A stretch of 64,000 nt of DNA from Pelagibacterium flavum. Its GTDB lineage: Bacteria > Pseudomonadota > Alphaproteobacteria > Rhizobiales > Devosiaceae. The position numbers were made by a program, and so were the translations under genes. Below, in pieces: positions 35,404-42,138 of the stretch (its first letter is position 1; every line of letters starts with the position of its first letter). Under the pieces are notes generated by a model. The model made no database searches, was not told the origin of the DNA, and saw nothing but the letters and a program-made list of their open reading frames with translations. Location: positions 2,225,001 to 2,289,000 of the forward strand of contig NZ_CP107716.1 in the NCBI RefSeq assembly GCF_025854335.1, in the 5' to 3' direction.

Positions 35404-35826
35404 ATGCTTCGAGCACTGATACTCTCGGCCACACTTTGCCTGTACTGCACCACATCAGCGGTTGCACAGAGCTCAGAAGCTCTTGCATTGCAGGGCTCGA
35501 AAGCATGGGGAGCATTTCGATGTGCCGGACTGGCAAAGTCGATGTCCGACATGGATGAGCATCTACGGCTGACTTCGGTTGGCTATAAGAATGCCTCGGC
35601 CTTTGTTGAGGCTTACCAACAAGGACGCATTCAACAGGGCGACATCGAGCGTCATATAGCTAGCGGCGTTATCCTTGAGCTCAGCAACGAGCCGGTAGAC
35701 TTTGTGGTCGCTCGAATAGCCTTAACCGCCGAAGAGAACGCCCAGTTTCTAGCTGGCAATGGGCAGCCGCTAACCAACTTGCAGGCTTCTGTTGCCTTCA
35801 CAAATCAGAACTGTCGACATCTCTAG
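35404..35826 (+). CDS. Secreted protein gene (moron) inside the packaging block
   Basis: The 140-residue precursor has a signal peptide (MLRALILSATLCLYCTTSAVA, cut after VAQ) and a mainly helical acidic mature part (MSDMDEHLRLTSVGY, ALTAEENAQFLAGNG) with single cysteines near residues 40 and 137 that may pair. A GGGGGACC ribosome site lies before the ATG. It runs opposite to the head genes and overlaps the 3' end of the HNH gene by 29 bases. Such a gene probably acts in the lysogen: a periplasmic product could change phage entry or host physiology. No family recognised. Confidence 0.7.
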   Translation: MLRALILSATLCLYCTTSAVAQSSEALALQGSKAWGAFRCAGLAKSMSDMDEHLRLTSVGYKNASAFVEAYQQGRIQQGDIERHIASGVILELSNEPVDFVVARIALTAEENAQFLAGNGQPLTNLQASVAFTNQNCRHL

Positions 35827-36157
35827 ATCGACCGAAGCTGCCATCGACACGCGCGGTCTTGCGGCCATGGCATCGGGCACACATGCTCTCGAAGTTCGTA
35901 GGGTCCAGCCTGCGGTGCGGCGCCTTGCGGATGCTGACGATGTGGTCGACCAGCGTGGCACGCTCACCACAGGCGCAATAGGGATGCCTGGCGAGGTGGG
36001 TAGCACGTGCCTTGCTCCATGCTGCGTCATAGCCACGGGCAGCCGCACTGGGGCGCCTGCGGTCACTGGTAGCCTTACGGGTGGCAGCACATATGCACCG
36101 CGCACCCGCTTGAACCGTTCGCCCGCAAGTGCACAGGCGAGGTGCCTTAGTCGGCAA
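35798..36157 (-). CDS. Phage HNH endonuclease
   Basis: The HNH motif is clear: YCACGERATLVDHIVSIRK, then NFESMCARCHGRKT, with two CxxC zinc pairs and the catalytic DH. A family signature, RGYDAAWSKARATHLARHP, precedes it. HNH proteins encoded beside HK97-type terminases are needed for cos cleavage in several phages. The chosen start is a TTG at 36155-36157 with a GAGG site 6 bases upstream (119 residues), overlapping the gene before it by 11 bases; a GTG at 36217 would be much deeper inside that gene. Confidence 0.85.
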   Translation of the reverse strand: MPTKAPRLCTCGRTVQAGARCICAATRKATSDRRRPSAAARGYDAAWSKARATHLARHPYCACGERATLVDHIVSIRKAPHRRLDPTNFESMCARCHGRKTARVDGSFGRSRDVDSSDL

Positions 36158-36536
36158 CCGGTGCCTCGATCGGATGGCCAAGCACCGCACTGGCACCAGC
36201 CGCGATGGATGTGCCACCGGCTTTGGTCAGCGATACGCGCACGTACCGTTTGAAGCCACGATAGCCCAGGCGGTAGGAGCTATTGGCAGCGAGGGTAGCA
36301 GGGGCATTGCTGTCCACCACAGATGCGTCGGCGTCGGTGAAGTCGCCAGACGTGGTGGTGTCGCTTTCCTGGACCACGATGCCGAAGTCGCCGGCCGACA
36401 CGATTGCACCAGTGTTGACGACAAAGGCGAGTGAACGGAAGCCCTTGGTGTCAATGGCAATTCCGTCGGCAGCGGCAGATTTGACCGACGGTGCGAGTGC
36501 GAGCTCGGCACCGATATTATTATAGAGATCACGCAT
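36147..36536 (-). CDS. Probable head decoration or minor structural protein
   Basis: The 129-residue protein follows the capsid gene. It is rich in alanine, serine, glycine and threonine, with beta-like repeats (SLAFVVNTGAIVSAGDFGIVV, RYVRVSLTKAGGTS) and no charged catalytic cluster. Its place between capsid and HNH/connector genes and its beta-rich composition suggest a decoration protein or head fibre base. The start has an AGGACG site. Confidence 0.6.
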   Translation of the reverse strand: MRDLYNNIGAELALAPSVKSAAADGIAIDTKGFRSLAFVVNTGAIVSAGDFGIVVQESDTTTSGDFTDADASVVDSNAPATLAANSSYRLGYRGFKRYVRVSLTKAGGTSIAAGASAVLGHPIEAPVAD

Positions 36537-36592
36537 ATAATCGCGTCCTTATATTGAGAGGTGAAAGGGAGGGCCGAAGCCCTCCCGCGCGA

Positions 36593-37720
36593 TTAGCTGG
36601 TCGCCATCTTCAGCTTGCGAAGCGCAGCGGCCTGAATGACCTTGCCACCGACACGGCGGGTCGCATGGATGCGCGTCACGCCCTTGGTCGCCAGCAGGTA
36701 TGGGTTGACCAGGATCGACATGGCGAGGCGATCGACAACTCGATAGCCGCGATTGAAGTCACCGAACGCGATGGGGAATGCGTCTGCGGCTACATCATCC
36801 ATGTCGACCATTTCGATAACGGGACGGCCCAGGATGGTCTCCGGCTGGCCAGCCTGAAGGCTCGGCTGCCACAGATACTGGCCGTTACCGTCCTTCAGCT
36901 TGCGAAGCGTCGCCAAAGTCGTGCCGTTCATTGCCCAGGTGCCGTTGTTGCGGTACGCGGCCGGCAGGTCATACATCAAGCTAATCAGCTGGTCGGCGTC
37001 GAGCACCGTGGCGTGCCCATTGAGCACTTCGGCCACATCGGCATTGTCCATAAAGCCTTCCGGCTGATTGGTGCCGTCGCCGTTCACAAAGGACGTGCCT
37101 TCCTTCTTACCGAAGTCTTCGGCAAGGGCGAGCCGAACTTCCTGCTCGGCAGTGCCAGCGGAGTCGGCCAAGAGCTCGTTGCTGATATCGACGTAGGTCA
37201 TCAGCTTGCGGGCAGGCACTTCGACCTGGCCGAAAGTCGGCGTGGATTCCTGCGAATCCTCAGCTTCCGATTCCCACTGCGCGTTGGTCACGCCAGTGCG
37301 CTTCGGATACTTGACCGACTGTCCACCAATGTTGCGAACCGATGCGACCGACCGCACGGGCGAGAATTCGACCAGGTTGCGGATGAACTCGTCGCTCATC
37401 TCTTCGGGGGCGAGATAGCCGCCCTGCTCGTCATTGGCCACGGTCAGGGCCTTCAACTCTTCAGCCGGTGCGCCGCTACCGTGACGCAGGTAGGTCGCGA
37501 AAGCCTTGGTCTCGTCGGTGGGGTCTTTCGCCTTTTCGGTGTTGCCGTTGGGGCGCGAAAGCTTGGTTTCGATGGCCTCGAGGCGCGTGGCCAAATCCGT
37601 CACCGGAGCGGTCTTGGTCGCCACGTCTTCGGTCAGGCCGGCAAGAGCCGTCTTGATTTCCTCGACGGGATCGACGTCATCGTTCTTGGTTTCGAGAACG
37701 AACGGGGTCTGTGCAGTCAT
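36593..37720 (-). CDS. HK97-type major capsid protein
   Basis: This protein builds the procapsid shell. The 375 residues comprise an acidic, helical N-terminal delta domain (about 1-85) probably removed by the protease, then the HK97 fold: LAPEEMSDEFIRNLVEFSPVRS, WESEAEDSQESTPTFGQV with the E-loop, DISNELLADSA, and the P- and A-domain stretch ending LKMATS. It lies 5 bases after the protease gene. Confidence 0.94.
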   Translation of the reverse strand: MTAQTPFVLETKNDDVDPVEEIKTALAGLTEDVATKTAPVTDLATRLEAIETKLSRPNGNTEKAKDPTDETKAFATYLRHGSGAPAEELKALTVANDEQGGYLAPEEMSDEFIRNLVEFSPVRSVASVRNIGGQSVKYPKRTGVTNAQWESEAEDSQESTPTFGQVEVPARKLMTYVDISNELLADSAGTAEQEVRLALAEDFGKKEGTSFVNGDGTNQPEGFMDNADVAEVLNGHATVLDADQLISLMYDLPAAYRNNGTWAMNGTTLATLRKLKDGNGQYLWQPSLQAGQPETILGRPVIEMVDMDDVAADAFPIAFGDFNRGYRVVDRLAMSILVNPYLLATKGVTRIHATRRVGGKVIQAAALRKLKMATS

Positions 37721-37725
37721 ATAGA

Positions 37726-38271
37726 TCAGCCTTTCAAGCTGGTGCGCGCACCATTGATCGCTTCGACCAGTGCGCGGAAAGAATTGTCATTGTGGGATTT
37801 TACGGCCGAGACCGTTGCACTCGGCAGCATGGGGAAAGTTACCACCGAGATTTCGTGAAGCTCGATTTCGTCGAGCAGCCGAACGCCCTTGGTCTTGTCC
37901 AGGCGTGCGGATTTGGTGCGGTATCCAATCGATAAGCCATCGATTGCGCCGGCTTTCATCAGGGCGTGCGTTTCGCGGCCCTTTACCGTGTCGAGCACAA
38001 GCTTGCCGGTGACTTTAAGCCCCTTGCCGTCCTCGATGATTTCCGACCACACGCCGATCGGTTCGCGCTGGTCATGCTCTCTGAGCATTTTTACGCGCGC
38101 CGCGGGTTTGCTGGACAAGCTCTTGGTGAAGGCACCGACCTGGACCACATCGCGGCCAAGGTCGACTTCGCCAAATATTGAGGCATGGCCGGAGAAAACG
38201 CCGTCGTCATTGACGGTTTTGATATCCAGCTCGAACGTCGGGCCGGTCTCGGGAACGGTCTTGCTGGTCAA
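37726..38271 (-). CDS. HK97 family prohead protease
   Basis: This serine protease cleaves the capsid delta domain and itself during head maturation. The 181-residue protein has the family motifs GHASIFGEVDLGRDVV, MLREHD (catalytic histidine) and GLSIGY (catalytic serine), and EISVVTFPMLPSATV. The start is a TTG (38269-38271) overlapping the portal stop as TTGA. Confidence 0.92.
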   Translation of the reverse strand: MTSKTVPETGPTFELDIKTVNDDGVFSGHASIFGEVDLGRDVVQVGAFTKSLSSKPAARVKMLREHDQREPIGVWSEIIEDGKGLKVTGKLVLDTVKGRETHALMKAGAIDGLSIGYRTKSARLDKTKGVRLLDEIELHEISVVTFPMLPSATVSAVKSHNDNSFRALVEAINGARTSLKG

Positions 38272-39479
38272 GCCGCGTCCTCCCTGTTGGTGTTGTTGTC
38301 ATTGGCCGCGCCTGGTGTGGTGTATGGCGAAGCAAGGCTGTCCCCATCGGGAAGCGCTGGCATGTTTTCGCGGCGCCGCACGTCGTTGCTCGTGAACGCA
38401 CCCATCGAGCGAAACTTGCCGTAGGCTTCAGCCCGCGTGGCAATGTCAGCCCGCAAGAGGTCGTCGACCACAAAGTCGATTACGTGCGTTGCCCGCTCGG
38501 CTTTGGTGAGCAGCGTGCGCCGGTATGCGTCCGTCCAAGCCTTCAGCCACGGCAGCAAGCACATCTGCAGGAATTGCAGGGCCTGTTGCTCGGTATTGGC
38601 AAACGTGCCGCGCTCCAGCGATTGCAGCATGGTGACGGGCACGCCCGTTAGCCTCGCGATTTCCGCAATCTGGAAACTGCGCTGCTCAAGGTGCTGGCTT
38701 TCCACCGAAGTGAAGGCGATAGGCGAATAAGTGCCAGCGTTGTCGAGCACAGCCACGCCACCGGCCTTGTCGCCGCCATGCGCGTTTCGCCAGGACTCGC
38801 CGATGCGCTGCACAGTGTCTTTCGTCAGCTTGCCAGCGAACGAAAGCACACCACCGGGTCGGGCATTGTTCTTGAACAGGCGGGCCGCAGTTTGCTCGAG
38901 TTGCACGGCAAGGCCGATCGCCTCGCCACCACTTGCCAGCAAGCCCATCCCGCATTTGCCGTCTAGGCTGGGCGCCTGGACGTGGATAATCTGGTCGGGA
39001 CCATAAATATCCTGGCCGATCTTGTAGCGAGGTTCACCGGATTCGAGATATTGAACCGTCACGTTGGCGCGCGGCTGGTGAAGGATCTCAGCCGGTTTGG
39101 TGCCGATCTTGTTGACGAAGGCAAAACCGTCGCCATGAAAGATGGCATCAATCGTCACCAGTTCCCGAACCTTGCCGGCAGACTGCCAATCGTTGGCTTC
39201 GTCATGCACAAGGGTATAGGCAACATGGTTGGTGGCAGCCGACTTGCCGTCCTCTTCGCGCTCATAAACCTTGCATGGCAACGTCCCGATCGAGGTTACA
39301 ATTGCCGTCACGGCAGCGTTGACCGCCGGGACTTTCATGGCGACATGGGCGTTGATCGACACGCCGCTACTATTTGGCGAGAACAAGCCGAGAAGCGCGG
39401 CCCACGATTCACTGGTGGGGTCGGTCAGTTCAGCTTTGGTTTCGGACGGCTTGGGGCGGAAATATTCTAGCAGCCCCAT
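38268..39479 (-). CDS. HK97 family phage portal protein
   Basis: Twelve copies form the ring through which DNA enters the head. The 403 residues show the typical segments VPAVNAAVTAIVTSIGTLPCKVY, HDEANDWQSAGKVRELV, FKNNARPGGVLSF and the stem region RLTGVPVTMLQ-SLERGTFANTEQQALQFL. The C-terminus has AANDNNTN. The ATG overlaps the stop of the HTH gene before it by one base (TAATG). Confidence 0.94.
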   Translation of the reverse strand: MGLLEYFRPKPSETKAELTDPTSESWAALLGLFSPNSSGVSINAHVAMKVPAVNAAVTAIVTSIGTLPCKVYEREEDGKSAATNHVAYTLVHDEANDWQSAGKVRELVTIDAIFHGDGFAFVNKIGTKPAEILHQPRANVTVQYLESGEPRYKIGQDIYGPDQIIHVQAPSLDGKCGMGLLASGGEAIGLAVQLEQTAARLFKNNARPGGVLSFAGKLTKDTVQRIGESWRNAHGGDKAGGVAVLDNAGTYSPIAFTSVESQHLEQRSFQIAEIARLTGVPVTMLQSLERGTFANTEQQALQFLQMCLLPWLKAWTDAYRRTLLTKAERATHVIDFVVDDLLRADIATRAEAYGKFRSMGAFTSNDVRRRENMPALPDGDSLASPYTTPGAANDNNTNREDAA

Positions 39480-39916
39480 TATGCGGCCTCGCTAGCGTAA
39501 ATCGCCTTGGCGTCTTCGATCAGCACTTCGGCCAATGCCCGGATAGGCAGCACCAGGGCGGGCTTGTCGTCGGTGGGACGCTCATTGGTCAGGTGAAACT
39601 TGGACGCGCCGCCGCTGATGCGAACGACTAGCAGCTCTTCACGGGGCAAATGGTCATCGCACTGGTTGGCGATGTCCGCGGCTGCGTACATGGCCGCGCG
39701 CGATGGCACGCCATACGCACTGAGCTCCGAAACCAGAAAGTAATAGAATGCGTCCTGGACGCTCAGATAAATTCGGCCGCCGGTCTTTGCGCCCATAAAG
39801 TCATCGACGGGGGTGCGGACCATGTAAGAGCGGAGAGTAGCGTCGACCGTGCCAATCAGCTTTGCGATTTCGGGCACGGTAAACGAAGCCCGCCGCCAAT
39901 ATTGGGGCAGTGTCAT
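39479..39916 (-). CDS. MerR-like helix-turn-helix protein upstream of the portal
   Basis: The 145-residue protein begins with SFTVPEIAKLIGTVDATLRSYM (residues 11-32), a MerR-like DNA-binding start, and GGRIYLSVQDAFYYFLVSEL. The rest (LLVVRISGGASKFHLTNE) is beta-like and unassigned. The AAAGGA ribosome site is good. Translational coupling to the portal gene and a terminator upstream suggest it opens the head-gene operon, so it may control late expression. A second DNA-recognition role in packaging is possible. Confidence 0.65.
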   Translation of the reverse strand: MTLPQYWRRASFTVPEIAKLIGTVDATLRSYMVRTPVDDFMGAKTGGRIYLSVQDAFYYFLVSELSAYGVPSRAAMYAAADIANQCDDHLPREELLVVRISGGASKFHLTNERPTDDKPALVLPIRALAEVLIEDAKAIYASEAA

Positions 39917-40117
39917 TCGTTATTCCTTTGCGATATGCGATTGCCGAAAAGCCGGCGGTATAAAAAAAGCGCGACGCGCCGCAGCTTCACCTTGGAGAGA
40001 CGAAAGGGCCGCGGCGCGCGCGATCGACGGCCGCGCCGTCAGGCGGGCCGGATATGAAACTTGGCGACGCCAACTCGGCACATGGCGCCGCGATGCGTTG
40101 GGGGGATGACAACGCAA

Positions 40118-40141
40118 AAGGGCAGCCCGGAAGCTGCCCTT
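40118..40141 (-). terminator. Intrinsic terminator within the island
   Basis: AAGGGCAGC (40118-40126) and GCTGCCCTT (40133-40141) form a 9-bp stem with a 6-base loop, followed on the minus strand by TTTGCGTT. It lies 36 bases past the stop of the 428-residue gene and separates it from the HTH-portal operon. Confidence 0.7.
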
Positions 40142-40177
40142 CATTCTTTAGGTGCCGAATATTTGCGGAAATTCGCG

Positions 40178-41464
40178 TTAGGCGGCAGATTCTTTCAAAA
40201 AATCTACCACGGTCGCCAAAGCGGCAACGGCCTTGCGTGAATTGGTGCCAGGGTCAGACCGACCAGTCGCCGCCTCAAGGTCAGCCATAGACCGCGTGCC
40301 ACGCGCACACATCAAGTCGATGATAGCGGCCTCATTCGGATTAAGTCGGCGGAACTCTGCGAAGTTGTCGTTGTCGGCTTTCATGTCCATCACAGTCTTG
40401 CCGATATCAACCGGGGTGCGAACGTTGGCAACTTGCACCTCTGCTTCATTCTCGCCAGAGCCGCCTTTGTGCTTCGGCTGGCGTTGGAGGCATAGGAACG
40501 CGCCCGCCACGTCTCGACCACCCGTCGGTAGCCCTGGTGGGCACTTTGTGACCACCGGCAGTTGGGGCGTGTTGGCGATTGCCTCGTCAATGAGCGCACG
40601 GGATTGCGACGCGGTTAGTGACGTTCCGGGCTTCGTCGGTCCCTTTGGGAAATACCGGATTGGGAGGTCGTAAAGGTGTGACAAAAGCTCGTTGGCCTGC
40701 GCGACTCCTGCCTGGTTCGCAGCGGTCTCGTCTTCGCGATTGCGTGCCGATTCCTGCCCCATAAGCACGGTTCGTCCATGCTCTCGCCATCGCCAGACGG
40801 CGCTCAAGGGAACGGGATACGTTTTGCGGGTGGCGCCAACGGCAGGGTTCTTAAGGCGCATCTCGCCATTCGGGACAGTGTTGAACCACATCTTCCCGGC
40901 GCGCGATAAGCGCTTGCGACGCAGCGGGCCGATAAAATCGGGGCGATTGATATTCACCCACTCCCATTCAACGTCCAAGCCATCCCATAGCCCAAGCCAC
41001 TTTTCCGGCTCGACGGGCTTCGGGTTCCGGTCGGGCACCGACCAGATAAAGTCAGGCTCGTTGTCATTGGCGGCCACAGGGATTGCACCGGCTTCGCTGG
41101 GTGGATTGAGCATGTCCCGCCACCATCGCAGCACCGGTACAAACTTCCGAAGTTCGGCGTGCTGTCCACCGGAGCTGCGCGAAGGCCGAACCGGCAGAAT
41201 GACTTCATCATCTTCAGGGGCAGTTGCGCGCCATTCTTCAACGGCTCGCTTATGAGCATCGGTTTCCGAGCTGTCGACTGGGGGCGGCGCACCGCGCTTA
41301 TACTGGTGCGGAATGCATCCAAGAGGGTTGGGAACTTTGTTCCTCTTAATCTGGATGACGTTGCCGTCCACATCATACTCAATGCCCGGATGACGGCGGG
41401 GTGGGCTATTATCGTTTGCTGCGACGAGCGGATTTGCCGCCTTAGCGGCCTTTGTATTGTCCAA
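40178..41464 (-). CDS. Uncharacterised island protein, 428 residues
   Basis: I do not recognise a family. The protein has two AANDN motifs (near residues 15 and 132) of the kind often seen in low-complexity linkers of Hyphomicrobiales proteins, a tryptophan-rich middle (WLGLWDGLDVEWEWVN), and a helical C-terminus (FRRLNPNEAAIIDLMCARG...) that could bind DNA. The start is TTG (41462-41464) with a GGGGGAT ribosome site. It is expressed from the strong promoter at 41575-41603 with an operator palindrome, so it may be the first gene induced, possibly a regulator. Confidence 0.7.
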   Translation of the reverse strand: MDNTKAAKAANPLVAANDNSPPRRHPGIEYDVDGNVIQIKRNKVPNPLGCIPHQYKRGAPPPVDSSETDAHKRAVEEWRATAPEDDEVILPVRPSRSSGGQHAELRKFVPVLRWWRDMLNPPSEAGAIPVAANDNEPDFIWSVPDRNPKPVEPEKWLGLWDGLDVEWEWVNINRPDFIGPLRRKRLSRAGKMWFNTVPNGEMRLKNPAVGATRKTYPVPLSAVWRWREHGRTVLMGQESARNREDETAANQAGVAQANELLSHLYDLPIRYFPKGPTKPGTSLTASQSRALIDEAIANTPQLPVVTKCPPGLPTGGRDVAGAFLCLQRQPKHKGGSGENEAEVQVANVRTPVDIGKTVMDMKADNDNFAEFRRLNPNEAAIIDLMCARGTRSMADLEAATGRSDPGTNSRKAVAALATVVDFLKESAA

Positions 41465-41574
41465 GGATATCCCCCTTCGGTCGCGCCCTGTGCCGGAGCG
41501 CGTTAAACTGGTAGCCCGGCCGCTGATGCGACCAGGCCGTTGATTGATTCATGTTTTATCCAGCTTGTGCGAAA

Positions 41575-41607
41575 ATTATAGCGTATTGGGGTTGACTTGT
41601 CAAGTCA
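41575..41607 (-). promoter_or_regulatory. Consensus sigma-70 promoter with overlapping palindromic operator
   Basis: On the minus strand TTGACA (41598-41603) is followed by exactly 17 bases and then TATAAT (41575-41580), both perfect consensus elements. The palindrome TGACTTGTCAAGTCA (41593-41607) covers the -35 box. Such a strong promoter blocked by a dyad is typical of a repressed phage or satellite operon. It lies 111 bases before the TTG start of the 428-residue gene. Confidence 0.75.
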
Positions 41608-41628
41608 TTTATGCATAGGCGCTGGACT

Positions 41629-41841
41629 TTACGCGTAGAGTGTGCATTTAGGACACACTTCCGATTCGCAATCGGGCCGAACGAAATACGCGCTGGTGAC
41701 GCGCAAATCGCCCTCGCTGGTCGCAATCAAGACGACGAACTCTCCATCGTCATTGATGCCGACGACACGGCATCGTGCTCCCGCGTAATCCTTCTTTGCA
41801 GTAATGGTCCCGGTGAATTCGGTGATGGGTGTAAAAGGCAT
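41629..41841 (-). CDS. Small island protein with a CxxC pair
   Basis: The 70-residue protein (MPFTPITEFTGTITAKKDYAG...) is mostly beta, like a small barrel, with three cysteines near the C-terminus (CESEVCPKC). A GAGAATGAA sequence stands before the ATG. It lies between the candidate origin and the late promoter. Function unknown. Confidence 0.5.
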   Translation of the reverse strand: MPFTPITEFTGTITAKKDYAGARCRVVGINDDGEFVVLIATSEGDLRVTSAYFVRPDCESEVCPKCTLYA

Positions 41842-41911
41842 TCGGGTTCATTCTCTTTCCTCTCCTCAAAGGTTGACTAAACAATCGGAATTGATTGTTC
41901 GCTTTTAGTGA

Positions 41912-42130
41912 TCGTGCGCCGTGCGTGCCCCTAAGAAAAGGAGAACACGCACGACCACACGAGAGGGGATAAATCCCCCCTCGCGTATGTGGTTTGATGT
42001 TTAAAAATCGTGCGGGGGCACGGCATTGATTTTATTGGGCATTTTGCCATTTCGACCCCCGATCGTGCGCGTGTTTCGTGCGGCGCACGATTTCCGCACG
42101 AATGGCCAGAAAACCTCGCCAGGTCGTGCG
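41912..42130. repeat. Iteron-like cluster of TCGTGCG: candidate replication origin
   Basis: The 7-base word TCGTGCG occurs eight times in 219 bases: on the plus strand at 41912, 42008, 42063, 42076 and 42124, and on the minus strand at 41948, 42084 and 42095. The pair at 42076-42090 forms the 15-base palindrome TCGTGCGGCGCACGA. A 13-bp imperfect hairpin (41955-41992) lies among them. The cluster begins 9 bases past the stop of the primase-helicase. In SaPI-type satellites the origin lies immediately 3' of rep and is built of iterons. Confidence 0.65.
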
Positions 42131-42138
42131 CACCTGAA

